This document shows positions 41,350-52,929 of a DNA stretch of 64,000 nt, in pieces (position 1 is the first letter of the stretch; each line of letters begins with the position of its first letter). The position numbers and the translations under genes were made by a program. Below the pieces are notes generated by a model. It saw only the letters and a program-made list of their open reading frames with translations, was not told where the DNA came from and searched no databases. The stretch is from Pseudomicrostroma phylloplanum (Eukaryota > Basidiomycota > Exobasidiomycetes > Microstromatales): positions 310,001 to 374,000 of the forward strand of contig BCHS01000020.1 in the NCBI GenBank assembly GCA_039545275.1, in the 5' to 3' direction.

Positions 41350-41822
41350 GATGCTTGCTGCAGCTCAGGAGGTGGATCATGTGATGAGATCACACACATC
41401 AAGGCGGGCAAGAAGACAATCGAGATTGCACGCGACGGAAAAAGTGCACGATATACGAATCATACGAAGAGCTATCAACAAACATGCGTGTGTGTGAATG
41501 TCTACGTGTGTGGATCCAAAGGCGCTCCTACCCCCTCTCCCCCCCTCTCCAACACTCTTCTTCGACGCAACGCAACGATGCCGTCTTCCAACAACCAATG
41601 ATGAGCACACAGCGCAGAATGACATGTCATCAATGCTTGGTTCCATTTCCACGGGAGTAAGAGAGAGACTGGAGGTAGACGTATATGGAGTGCAGTGGAC
41701 GAGGAAGGACCAATTGGCTGACTGAGGGACTGAGGGGACTGAGGGGCGTAGACTAGACTAGAATGGATACAGATGAGACGTGAAGCGTGGATAGGACAAG
41801 AACCGCGCAGCGATCAGCTAGC
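41350..41822. other. Convergent intergenic spacer
   Basis: About 470 bp between the 3' ends of THI5 (plus) and the YTH gene (minus). It contains imperfect GGGACTGA repeats around 41719-41748 followed by GACTAGACTAG. No gene. Confidence 0.5.
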
Positions 41823-44800
41823 TCACTTTCCCGCCCCCGTCCCCTCCATCGACGCAGCCGACACTGGCGCTGGCACGGGCGCTGCGCCACCGCTCCTCCT
41901 CGCACCAGCCGGCCTGACGTTCGTCCCAGCTCTAACCCCAGCCCCAGAACCAGCAGGAGGCATAGGTGAGCCTCGCGCAGGTCGGGTTGGTCGCTGCACC
42001 TGAGCTTGACCCTGGGTCTGAGGCTGAGGCTGGTAGGGCTGATAGCCAGGCGGGGGAGGATGCGGGTATTGAGCCTGATAGGGCTGGTAGAGCGGCTGTG
42101 TCTGAATCTGAGTCTGAGGCTGAGGCTGAGGTTGAGCTTGAGAGTGCGGAGAAAAGTGTCCCTGCTGTCCCTGCCCCTGTCCCTGGACCTGCGCTTGGCG
42201 CTGCTGCTGCTGTTGTCCCGGCGCAGCCACCGGCGGGAAGGTGTATGGCGTGTAGGGCCCTTGGCCCTCCATGAGGAAGCCCGGCGGAGGGGCGGGACTC
42301 ATGCCCATTGCGTGCGTGTGCGGGTTGGCAGGCACGGGGAAGGGACCGCTCTGGAGGGTCGGGGTGATGTTATAGCCCAGCGAAGGTGAGGCGTGCTGAG
42401 CAGCAACGGCAGCAGCGGCATCTCCATTGCCGGATGCTTGAGGAGCGCTAGGGCGTAGAGGGAGCGAATGAGGATGCTTGGCCGACGCAAAGGGGAGCGC
42501 TTGTGCCGAGGGAGACATTGTGATGGTGTCCTGCGCAACCCCGCCATGCAACGGCGGCGGCGGTCCTTGCCTTCGCAGAGGCAGCTCTCCATTCTGTGTC
42601 GCTGCTTCGCCGCCTTTCTTCCTGCGCTCCTCCTCATCGTAGAAGTCCATATCGTGCAGCAAGCTAGTCCTGCTCGGATACCCATAGAAGATCCTCAGCA
42701 TCTCCTCTCCCTGGCTCCTCCCCAACTCTTGCGTGTCCCTACTCTGCGTCACGCTCTTGTTCTCCACAGAGTTTTCGAGCTTGATGTGACGCAACTCCCG
42801 ATTGGGAATGTCCTTGACGAAGATGTGCTTCACCTTAAAGTGGCCCTTCCATTTGCCCTCTTGAGCCCAGACGGACGAAGATGTCTCAAAGTCTACGGAA
42901 GAGGTCATGAGAGCCATGCCGCAGAAGTGGCCCGAGCCATTGACAGAAAAGAAGAGGTAGACATGCCCAGGGGGAACGTCGCCTGCAGGGGTATTGCTCG
43001 AACCACCGTCACCTTCGGCTTTTGCCGCCTCTTGACACTCCTTAAAGACTCTGTCCAGCCGCTGATTCCCCTTGTCGGTCGAAGCCCAGATACCGTGGCG
43101 GATGGATCGATGTACGTCATCCTCGGTGAAGGACTTGATGACGAGGAAGCGCGCAGAGGGGCATGGTGATAGCTCGAAGTGGTCCGGATTCAGCTGCAGT
43201 CGCGCCGCTAGCGAAGAGGTAGCGGCAGCGGATGAAGCTGCTGGTGCAGGATGAGGGTGCGGGGGTAGCGAATTCGGTCCTACGGAGGGCCTCGGTGGGA
43301 AAGAAAAATGACCCGCATCGCCATTGGAAGACTGGTGATGGTGGATGCGGCCAGAATGGGAGGGAGCCGGCTGGTGACCATGAGGACGGAGAGGCACTCT
43401 ATCTCTGCCCTGCTGAGGTGATGGTTGCGGGTACTCTACGCCGTAGGGAGCGCCATGACTTGGGCCTCGCTGGTGGGGAGGCAATTGAAAGCCATTGCCG
43501 TACTCGCCAAGCTGCTGCTGCTGCTGCTGCTGATCTTGGTAGCTAGGTGTGCCTGCAGCACCTCCAAGCATACCAGTGGAAGCCAGCAAGGCATTCTCAA
43601 GAAAGGCAGTCCTCTCCCGCTGCTCAGCCAAGGCCCTCGACAGGGCAAGTGTGAGCTGGTGGTTGCCACTTCCCTCTGCAACCGGCGTGAGTCCCAGACC
43701 CCACTGTGAGGGCACCCCATTCCGATCTACAGATCTCGCGCGACCCATATCAGTGCCATCCTTTGCAGTGGCGGCTGTATCACCCATAGCTAGCCTCTCC
43801 ATCAGAGGTGATGGCGTTTGGTGAGTCCCACCTCGCTCCGAAGCATGCCCGCCAAGGATCTCTTCTCTCTGCGACCAGGTCGATGGAGCTGCTGTATGAG
43901 GTCCGTCGAGAAGAGCTCCAAGTTGTAACCCTGACGGACCTGTCGTCCCAGAAGGAGGCGAGTAAGGGGTCGGACGCAACACGCCATCCGTAGATTGGTT
44001 CTTGGCGTGACCTGGCTGGAAAGCTCCAGAACGGCGCTGTGAGACTGGTAGATAGGGTGCGGCACTCGCCGGTCCTGCGACGCTGTTGGAGCCTTGGTGG
44101 GCGTGCATTGTTCCTTTTACGAGAGTGTCCATATCTGTGACCAGAGAGGGCAGTCGCTTTGTAGACTTGGGAGGAAGGGGAGCCCGGGATGGGGACAAGG
44201 TAGATGCTGGGTTTGAGGCATTGGCGGGAAGGTAAGAGTACGAGGGAGCCTGACCGCCGCCCAGGTCCAATTTGGCGAGAGATGCGTGCACATCCATGAG
44301 GTTCGAATGACCACTGCCGTGTGTGCCCCCACTTGGACTCGGTGAAGATCCCCGCGCCAGCTGTGAGGTATTTGGAGCAGTGAAAGTGTATGTGTACCGG
44401 GAAGGTGAAGCTCTTCCGCTGCCGTGCTGCTCCCGGGGCGGCCAGGCCTGAGATTGAGACCAGGATGCGGGGGTATCAGGGCCAGACTCGTCTAGAGTAG
44501 CAGTGGAGCTGAAGGTGGCTCCTGCGTCATCACTAGAAGCGCCAGCTCCAAAGGCTGACTGTAGCTGAGCTGTGATCGAAGGAGGTGTATGAGCAAAGCT
44601 GGGCGGCAGACGAGAGGAAGAGCCAGATTGGTTGGCTGCCGTATGCCTACTCGAGGTGGCGGAGCCTGTCACTCTGCCCGCCAGTCCTCGACCGAGATGA
44701 TGATTGAGTGACTGATGCCGCCTGACGGATGAGGTAGATACGAGGGGCGAAGAGCGTCCAGAGGTAGTGGTAGACCCGCTCTGTGGTAAGTTTGCAAGCT

Positions 44801-45392
44801 GTGCGGCAGCAGAGGAACGCTGGCCACGGAGGAAGATGAACATAGGAGCAGGGAGGGGTGGCAGTCCTGTCAGTACCAAGAGCGTTCCACTGGACTAGGA
44901 TGTTCAAGGCGCCAAGGGGCCAGCCAGAGGCGATGCACTGAGCTGCAGCAAGTGCAGGACTTGCATGGCTACAACTTTCTCGCTTTCACTTACCTCATCT
45001 AGGATGGCCCTTTCCCACTCCTGGTGTTCATTCTCCAAACCAATGATCTCCTTTAAGCTGTTCCTATTTGGACTTCCCATCTCCTGCTGTAGCTGAGTCA
45101 AGACGTTGCTGCCGCTGGCTACACTGCCTCCTCGCTGGTGCTGGCTCTGCCGATGGGAGGTGGGTGACGAGGTCGAGGTGGAGGTGGGTGAGATGGGCTG
45201 CTCAAAGTGCTGGGGCAGCCTCTTCTTCATGCGAGCCGTCGAGGCAGAGATGGTGTGATTCCTCCGAGGCAAGAGGGATACGAGGCCGGGTCCCAGGGGC
45301 ACATCTTCCTCGTCTACCTCGAAAGGAGGGGGGCCATCTTCGCCGGCGAGGACCTCTTGCAGGTCTGCCCGCTCGGCATCGAAGTGACTCAT
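41823..45392 (-). CDS. YTH-domain RNA-binding protein (putative m6A reader)
   Basis: My preferred model has two exons, 45392-44994 and 44819-41823 (1131 residues). The donor after AILDE is a perfect GTAAGT and the acceptor follows a TACTGAC branch point and a long pyrimidine tract. Only about 60 bp separate the stop of the unspliced upstream frame from the next ATG, which argues for one gene. If they are separate genes, the YTH protein starts at 44843 and the upstream frame (45392-44904) is a 162-residue unknown. The YTH domain (about residues 690-860) has ARFLVIKSFTEDDVHRSI, HGIWASTDKGNQRLD, FSVNGSGHFCGMALM, SVWAQEGKWKGHFKVK, IPNRELRHIKLEN and GEEMLRIF; the Trp in GIW and KW build the methyl-adenosine cage. 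The rest is disordered: Ser/Gly/Pro before, Gln/Pro (YQPQPQTQ) after. Confidence 0.88.
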
Positions 45393-46151
45393 GGCGAGAG
45401 CCGAGAGGTGGACAGGGGGCTGTGCAGGATGTGTAACGCCTCAGGGTGGTGACGGACGCGTGATGATAGTCGTACCAGTCAGAGGTGGGAAGGAGGCAAA
45501 GTGGCAATGTAGAGGGAGGTCTTTGCTGAGGGCCAGGTTCTGAAAGCCTGACACGGAGGCTGCTTGCTGTTGCTGGTCGGTAGCAGCGACTGTCTTGAAG
45601 GTAGCAGAGGTAGTTCTCGATGTCTTAATGGAATTCGCGGTGAAGAACGAAGGGAGAGGAGGGAACGGCTGCCAAGGAAGGAGAGGTCTTACCAAGTCGT
45701 CTAGGAAGGACGAGGAGGACGAGGAAGTGCAGCTGCTGCCCACAAACGGAAAGGCGCACGCACAGACGGACAGACGGACGCAATTGCCGTCAGTCATGCG
45801 CCAATGAGCAACGACGCACAGACGCCGCGGAAGTCCGTCAGTCGGCAGCAGCAGCAGCCACGCCAAGGCGGACAGGAGGACAGACGCACAGGGAGCAGTG
45901 AGATATGCCCTTCTGAAAGCAGTGTAGCCTACACACCTCGAGCGAATCAAGGCAGCAAGGAGGTACAGGTCTCAACATACTGGCGTCGGTCTCGCCTGCG
46001 GATCAAAGAAATTCATCAGGGCCGGATCCGATGAAGGCGTCCGCCCCTGATTGGACACGGTGATCAGGTACCACATGCAGTAAAGCACTCAGGGCAGCAG
46101 CAGCAGCCGGCCGATTGCTCACAGCCGCACGCCTCCACCGAGGATGGCGAG
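45393..46151. other. Divergent promoter region
   Basis: About 760 bp between the YTH gene (minus) and the tail-anchored protein gene (plus). No gene supported. CAGCAG clusters occur near 45848 and 46096. Confidence 0.45.
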
Positions 46152-46556
46152 ATGTTGTCGCCGTGTCCCGTCCGGCGAGCTTCTACCGCAATGGGTCAGC
46201 GTGAATACTTGATCCCTCCACCAGCCCGGAACGCACTTGCAATGCACAGTCCCTCTGCCTCCTCACAGGCCACGGCATCCTGCCACTGCCAGCCTCCCAC
46301 CCATCCAGTGCTGTTTCGCTCCGACCCCGCAATCGTGCAAGTCGAGGCACAAGAAGAATCCATCGAGGTGGAGATACAAGCGACCGCTCAAATAGAGGTG
46401 CACGCCTGTAGCGGCTCTCAGCATACTCAGGCACAGACGCAGCTGGTGGACGAAGAGCAGCCTACGATGGTAGTGACGTGCAGCCCGCCTGCTGCTCCTC
46501 CCTGCACAAGTAGCAAGCCGTGTCCGCCGAGCTGTGCACCACCACCACCACCACCA

Positions 46557-46594
<38 letters not shown>

Positions 46595-47009
46595 ACAACA
46601 GAGTCAGCAGAGCATCGTACAGCAGGTCATCTGGTCAGCGCCAGTCGTAGCGCCAGTGCCGGCGACGGTAGTACCTCCTTCCCCCGCGCCTCTTTCCCCA
46701 GCGAGCTGCGCTTGTCCCATCCCTCCTTGCCCTCCCTGCAACACTCCGCCCGCATACCAGCATCAGCACCAGCATCAGCACCAGTACCAGCACCAACACC
46801 AGCAACACTACCCTCAACGCCAACCTCAACAACAACAAGCTCCAGTCTCGCCCTGTATCGACTGTCGTGTTCACTCCCCACCTGCACAACCTGCACAGCC
46901 ACTCTTGACCACCCAGTCTAGCTGGGAGACCGCTCAGCCCACCCAGATGCAGCAGGCCGTGGCGACTGTGCTCATCCTTGTGCTCCTCTTGGGAATCATC
47001 GGCGTTTGA
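46152..47009 (+). CDS. Putative tail-anchored Pro/Gln/Cys-rich protein
   Basis: A single frame of 285 residues that I do not recognise. It has no N-terminal signal. The middle is Pro-rich with repeated Cys-Pro pairs (CSPPAAPPC, KPCPPSCAPPPPPP, CACPIPPCPPC), a pure Gln tract of about 15 residues encoded by CAG/CAA, and a QHQHQHQHQYQHQHQQH stretch. It ends with a hydrophobic segment AVATVLILVLLLGIIGV that reaches the very last residue. That layout fits a C-terminally anchored membrane protein with a disordered cytosolic region. The regular Cys-Pro and His spacing could bind metal, which is a guess. ATGs at 46191 or 46242 are alternative starts. The coding status rests on the length, the ordered composition and the terminal membrane segment. 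Confidence 0.5.
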
Positions 47010-47227
47010 AGGACGCTACAGCCTGAGGTACACACGGACAGGGACAGGGATACGGACACGGAGATGAATTTGCATTTTCGCTTTCGCTGTTGCTGTGGCT
47101 AGTAGTACATGATATTGATCTAGGAAGCTGTGCCACGTCAATGAAATAAGTCCCACATAACATCTTGTCCCCTTCTACGAAACTCGTCCCTCGGTCCTCC
47201 TCGTGCGCCCGCCCCGCCTGCACGCCT

Positions 47228-50200
47228 TCACGTCCAAGGGTTGCGTCCCCCATCCACACTATCATCTCCTCCCACTCCACCCCAGTCATGCCGTTGATAC
47301 ACCGGCATCTGATGTTCCGCCTGCCTCGCCCTCGCCTCGGCCTCCTCCCTAACTCTCTGATCCCCCTCCGCTTGCTCCTGCTCACTCTCCTTTTCCCTCC
47401 TCCTCTCAGGGGCAGAAGGCGGGGAGGGAGTGCTTCCCTCGGCCTGCGCATGGTCGTTGCCAGAGGGATGCGTCGTATCTCCAGGCGTCTTGTTCTTGCT
47501 GTCTGGAGCCGAGGCACCGCTCTTGTCCTTGCGACGGGCAGTATCCGCCTTGCCTGCTCTGCGGCGCGCAGTGCCCTCAGACTCGTCGCCAGACCCGGAA
47601 GCCGAGGCGGCAGAGGAGGAAGAAGATGCCTCGCTGGAAGATGTAGCAGCAGCAGTAGAAGGGGAAGAGGCGAGCGCAATAGGTGGTGTGACCTGTACGG
47701 CCACCTGGCCCAGATCGCCCCCCATCCCGGGCGGAGGCTCGTCGGAGATGATCACAACCCCATCTTTGAGCTTGCCCTCATCGTCCTCGGCGGGATTCTC
47801 CTGCACATCGCCCTCCCCATCCTTGAGCAGGTCGCCCTCTTTGCCTTGACCCTTGCAACCTACGGACGCTTCTACGAGGGCCGTCTTCGTCTGACCGTCC
47901 GCCGCCGTCCAGACTTTCCTGAACACCCGCTTCTTGCCCAGTCCACCGTGCGCATCTCCCCCGCCCACGCGCGAAGCCGTGTCGCCCCGACGACGCTCTC
48001 GTGCCATTTCGCGTTCTTCTTGTATGGGGTCTGAGACGATGAGGTCGACTGCGCCTGCTTCTTCCACTTGGTCTCCCTCTGCTGTGGGAGGGCTGGAGGA
48101 TTTGCCGGCGGAAGAGGAAGAGGCCTTTCTGCTTGACTTCGACTTGGCTTTGCTAGCCTTGTCCTTCTTGCTCGAAGAAGAGTTGCCCTTGGACTTGCGG
48201 TCACCGTTTGTGGGAAGACTCTTGACACAGCCGTCCTCTGTGACTTTTGCGCCCTGTTCTTCCTCATCATCCCCATCGGCCCACCCACCCCAGACACTCT
48301 TCTTGCCAGTGTCTTTCTTCTTGCCATCCTCACCCTGCTTGGCCTTCTTCCTCCCTTCATTGCCACCGATACTCTTCCTCTTCTTGCCCTTGGCAGTCAC
48401 TTCGTCTTCTGCTCCAGTAGTCTCGCCCTCGCCAGCATCGTCTACCGTCTCGTCAGCTGCTCTCTCGTCCTCTTCGTCACTACCCTCTCTAGCAACGGCG
48501 TTCCTCATCCGCTCCAGCCAACCTTCCACCCTCTTCCTTCGTTCGCGACTGCCATTGCCACCTTTCCCTTTCGACCGGCCGAGGAGAGCTTGCTGTTCTC
48601 CTCGACCTCTCTCCTCGTCAAAGTGCCCCGCATGATTGCAGGCAATGGTTGGGAAAGCGTAGTCGCCATAGTCGAGCTTCCGGGCCTTTTCGTAGCCCTC
48701 CTCTTCCGAGGCGTTGGAAGGCGGCGAATGGAAGTCGAGGGAGACGACACTATCTCCGCTGTTACCTCTCCTGTCTGGGTGATCGGAGAAGAAAAGGAGG
48801 CCCGCCTCGAGCTGGTAGCCCAGCTTCATTGCAGCTCCCTCTGCCTTCCGCCGGCGAGCAGTCTTGCCATCGACGTCCTTGCCTCCCTCGAGGTTGCTGC
48901 GAAGCGGGTCGAGCATGCTTCCGCTCCCCTCCTGCTCATCGTCTTCCTGATCGGAATTGTCGTGAACGACTTGCGCGGCCTCTTCGGCGCTGAGGGGAGC
49001 GTAGCCCTCGTCTCTCATCCGCTTGTCCTCCATCCATCTGCGCATAGCAGCAAAGGGGCCCTCGATGCGGCTGCCTTCCACCAGAGGAGCTACCCCTCCA
49101 GCGTTGCTGGTCGTATGTAGGCCGTTTGTGGGGAGAAAGTACTTGCCCTTTCCGCCTTGAGTATACCTCAGACCGGCGTGAAGTCTCCTGCTCCTCGCTA
49201 CACCCTGATGCACGGCTCCTCGGGCCGGCTCGAATCGGGCATAGCCATAGCCGGTACCCCTCATGGTGCCCTTGATATCCTCGGTGACATCACGTCCGCC
49301 GAGTGAGTCTCGGAGGGCATACAGGATGGGCAGGCGAGCTTGATGGGTGGCCCATGTATCGACGTAATCGCTGGGGGAGAAGGCGTACATGTGTCCCAAG
49401 GCAAAGAGGGGCATCTCCAGGGTGAGAAGCAGGTCTTGCAGACCCAGTCGTAGGAAGTCTGCGTCCGAGATGGGTCCGACTGGGGGTGACAAAGGGGAAG
49501 GCTAGTCAGGTTCTGGGGTCTCCGTTCATCAGAGACTCTTTTCCCCTTTGCACTTACTGCTCTTTACGATGCCCGCTGCAACAAAGACGCTGATAGCCCA
49601 TCCCTGCCAGAACGTCGCAAACACAACGCCCTTGACGGTGAGAAACTTGCTTGTGGGCCTGAAGGGTGCCAGCTCAGAGGAGAGGGCGGACCAGAAGAGT
49701 GCAAGACAGTAGAGGGAGAGGAAGATGGAGATGTCTGCGGGCGGAAAAGGAGTGGAGCTGGGCTTCAGCAGAATTGTATGGCTTTCATCGCTGGGAGGCC
49801 TCGACTCACTGTATACGGTGGAGATGTATGTATATCCATTGTTGGCCTTGAATTCTCCCTCTTGGTACTTGCCAAAGGACTTGAGAATGACAGTCGAAGC
49901 TGCGAGGATCGGCTTGATCTGCACATATTCTGCGAAGAGCAGCAGGAAAGGGGGGTGATCCGCAGCTTAGCAGCCGTCCTCCTTTTCGACATCTGTATTC
50001 GTCTTTACTCACGTAGTACGCCCCTCTTGATGGCCAGGAAGGTGTAAGGATCGCTCAAGTCGAGCTCCCTGAGCACCAGCTTGAACGGCCAAGGATGCTC
50101 AATTGGCTTCCTTCCCACTAGGAGGATGAGAGTACTCCTTTCTCCACCCAGGTACGCGACGAGGAGCTCAAAGAAGCTATAGATGGCAAATGCCTCGTAC

Positions 50201-50451
50201 AGGTCCCTGATGAGGTCGATGAGGAAGGCAGCTGGGAGAGAGAAGAGTCCTATGAGAGACGATGTGGAGTAGATGGGCACGATGAGGATGAGGCGGATGA
50301 CGTGGCGCTGTAGGTGAGGCTTGAGGTATCGCTTGAGGTGCGTGTATATGGAGAAGAGGGACAGGAGCGTTGCCGAGAGGGAGGAAATGGTGGCGATGAT
50401 CAGCAGCGAGGGAGGAAGGGAGCGACCAGCGCCCGAAGAGTCGGACGACAT
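47228..50451 (-). CDS. DUF300 / TMEM184 (organic solute transporter alpha-like) membrane protein
   Basis: Four exons, 50451-50013, 49929-49810, 49734-49558 and 49479-47228, encode about 995 residues. The first ~330 residues form the seven-helix DUF300 domain seen in human TMEM184, OST-alpha and plant LAZ1: SLLIIATISSLSATLLSLFS, HVIRLILIVPIYSTSSLIG, GVLQYVQIKPILAAS, YISTVYNISIFLSLYCLALF, FLTVKGVVFATFWQGWAISV and GLQDLLLTLEMPLFALGHMY. The splices rebuild the hallmarks GVLQYV and YNIS. The 75-nt second intron is a multiple of three without a stop. The remaining ~660 residues are a charged, Ser/Lys/Glu-rich disordered tail with KKRK- and KAKSKSSRK-type basic patches and a WGGWADGDDEEE segment. 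Vacuolar or endosomal membrane is likely by analogy. The frame is open upstream of the ATG at 50451 but offers no better ATG. Confidence 0.9.
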
Positions 50452-50820
50452 GGCGCTGGAGGGGTAGGGGTAGTGGTGAGATAGGGCGGACACGTCGCGC
50501 TAGCTGATGGGCAGGCGTGCGGGAGGAATGTACGACCGCAGCAGCCTAGTGGGTTGGCGAATACCAGGTATCCTCTGCCCTTTGCGACGTGGTAAAGCCA
50601 AGGCGAGGGGATGGGGGGTGGCAGGCCAACATCGCAAGCGGGCCATGTCATCCGACGCTCAGCCACGCGGACCTCGAAAAAATCACATGGCCGAAGCGCC
50701 GACGATGAAGGGCAAAGGCCTCGCTGCGACGCCTCTTCCTCGCCGCCCCCCAATCCACCATACCACCACACCACCGCAGAGACACACTTCAACATTCACA
50801 CCCACACCATCTCCTTCATC
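50452..50820. promoter_or_regulatory. Divergent promoter between DUF300 and NTF2-like genes
   Basis: 369 bp separate the two divergent start codons. A CA-rich leader (ACCACCACACCACCGC) precedes the plus-strand ATG. No distinct factor site was identified. Confidence 0.4.
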
Positions 50821-51358
50821 ATGACTACCACGGTGAACCACTCCAATGCCATCCCAGCTTCCATCTCCACCTTCCTTACGAAGTTCTACACACTCTCCGA
50901 CACCGAATCCGCTCATGAAGAATACTCTGCCGCCTTCACCTCTCCCACCCACTTCCAGATTGGGCCCATGAAGCCCGTCTCGACCCACGAAGAAATCCTT
51001 CAGTGGAGGAGAAGCGGCTGGGAGAAGATTGGCAAGAGGAGACATATCATTGAGGATGTCTTCGTCCACCCAGACGCAGGCGCCGCTGGTGCAGAGGGCG
51101 AGCAGAAGATCATGCTCCATGGCCTTGTCGAGTTTGGTTTCAGGGATGGCAATCAGGGAAAGGCTAGCTGGGGTGGCAGGATGGTCTTGCAGGGCGCAGG
51201 CGATAGCCAAGAGCTCAAGATCAAGAGCTACGACGTCTGGATCGTGAGTAGACCTCAACAGAGCCAGCATGGGTCTTCCCAGAGTCGTGGGAGCAGAGAG
51301 CTGACCCAGGTCATGTGATCCACTTCTTCCCTCGGAGCAGACGCCGGAACAGAAGTAG
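50821..51358 (+). CDS. NTF2/SnoaL-like small protein
   Basis: Two exons, 50821-51243 and 51341-51358, give 146 residues. The second exon adds only TPEQK and the stop, replacing a longer read-through tail; YDVWITPEQK fits the usual end of this fold. The sequence begins ISTFLTKFYTLSDTESAHEEY, then AAFTSPTHFQIGPMKPVSTHEEILQWRRSGW, GKRRHIIEDVF and later MLHGLVEFGFRDG and LKIKSYDVWI, an alpha+beta cone-fold pattern of SnoaL-like/NTF2-like proteins common in fungi. The function is unknown; relatives include polyketide cyclases and dehydratases, but most single-domain fungal copies are uncharacterised. No signal peptide. It converges with the DUF3445 gene. Confidence 0.82.
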
Positions 51359-51482
51359 ATCACGCGGGCGGGGCATCGTGTGACGCCATCTCGCTACAAC
51401 GTGATTATACGCGATGCGGACTCATGCCGTAAATGAGCAATAAAGTGAGGAATGCAAAGACCACATACACCTCTGCCCATGT

Positions 51483-52929
51483 CTAGCGCTTCCTCTCCCT
51501 GAAAAGCCTCCCGGCCTGCTCCACCTCCTCCTCCTTGATCATACCCGATTCTAATTGGGTTTGGTTCAGCTTCTCGAGATATGGTACCACACTCTTCTCG
51601 TACGAGGGCGCTCCCTTGTACACCATCAAGTCCTGGGGCCCATCGCGGTGGATGTTCAGCAGCAGGGCCGGCAGCAATGGCGTCTCTGCCAGAGAGGACA
51701 ACGGGCGACGCATAGGGTGCACACCGAAGAAGACGGCACCTGTCTTGGGCATCTTGACACTGGTCGCAAGCAACGGCAAAGCCTCCCAAATGTCAGCGGG
51801 TGTTCTTTACCACTCCGATCCATGCGGCTTACACTCACAAGGTCTGGTGATCTAATCTCAAGAGCAGCTTACTGGGGTCCTCGCTACTGCAGGCATCGTC
51901 GCTCCTCCCGATTTTATGACAAGCTCTCATCGGCTTCGCACATGCCCCGTTCCTGCCCTTTTTTGTGGGCAGCGGACCCGCCATGGGCGCCCAGAACAAG
52001 TCATCTTCGGGCTCAACGATCTCCCAACTCGTCCTCTCGATGGGCGCCGATGGCTGAAGACGAGTGAGGGATCGCTCCACGGACTTGAGAAGCTTCTCGT
52101 TGAACTGCGGGACAGGAGTATGCGTATCGTGCAAGGAGAGGCCGATCTTATCGCTCAGCAGGTAGAAGCCAGGGAAGCATACGAGCCCTCCTGCCGTGAT
52201 CCACGAGCCGTCGTTGGCTTCTGATGGAAAAGCGATGAGGAAGTCGTCTTGCACCAGCTGAGATACGACTTTGAGAGCTTCGATGCCGACCTTTGGCTCG
52301 TTTGTAGTCTCGTCTACTAGTGACAGGCGAGTGTCGGTAGCAAGGTTGTGCAATCGCTTTCCTGCTGCACCCTCCTCCCACTTGAAAATGCCAGGGTACC
52401 TCTGCACAAGCCAATCGCTGAGCAGGCCCATCATCTCACCGCAAGCCTCGACGATGCAGGGCAGTGCATCGCAAACGACCTTGCCCTGCGCTCCCACTAG
52501 CTCCTTCTTGTACTTCAAGTCGGAGAGATAGCGATGGTCGGGCTCGATCCAGTGCTCCGGTAGCATGGGTTGATGGGCCATGGTCTGGAAGTAGGGGTGG
52601 CGGATCGTCTTGTTTGCAAAGAGATGGTCGCGGGCCTCGTGTAAGGAGATGGTCTCAGCGGTGAGTGATGCGAAGGGCGTAGGCGAGGGAATGAAGGGCG
52701 GCGGGCCTGCTATGTGGTAGAGCGCTTTCGAACGGTCAGCTTGCATTCACACTGCAAGGGAGATCCACCATGATCCCTGATGCTCACCAGCTTGCTTCTC
52801 TACATAGTTCACTTCGCTGACTGGTTGCCCACCGACGCTTTCTGCTCCCTTTCGGTATCTGCTGAGCAGACTTCGTAGGATCGGAGCGCATGCCAGCGCG
52901 ACTGCCGCAAAGAGGAAGAGATCAAGCAT
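51483..52929 (-). CDS. DUF3445 / HRQ-family haem-dependent oxygenase-like protein
   Basis: Three exons, 52929-52788, 52739-51839 and 51759-51483, give 439 residues. The first exon supplies a membrane anchor (MLDLFLFAAVALACAPILRSLL). The body carries the DUF3445 pattern: IAGPPPFIPSP, PEHWIEPDHRYLSDLKYKKEL, VEACGEMMGLLSDWLVQRYP, a conserved core around LAFPSEANDGSWITAGGLVCFPGF-like sequence, VPQFNEKLLKSVERSLTRL, then, across the last splice, DHQTFVKMPKTGAVFFGVHP. Bacterial relatives include haem-dependent oxidative N-demethylases; fungal HRQ proteins are uncharacterised. The upstream GCAAG acceptor of exon 2 is weak but gives the right phase, and the last acceptor (GCGACCAG) is chosen because it restores the conserved QT-x-x-x-MPKTGA block. 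An N-terminal anchor suggests an ER-membrane location. Confidence 0.88.

Noticed and set aside
46551..46860. Regular CAG/CAA and CAGCATCAG repeats that look like a short-spaced repeat array
   Set aside because: They encode the polyQ and Gln-His tracts of an open frame and lack unique spacers, so this is not CRISPR.
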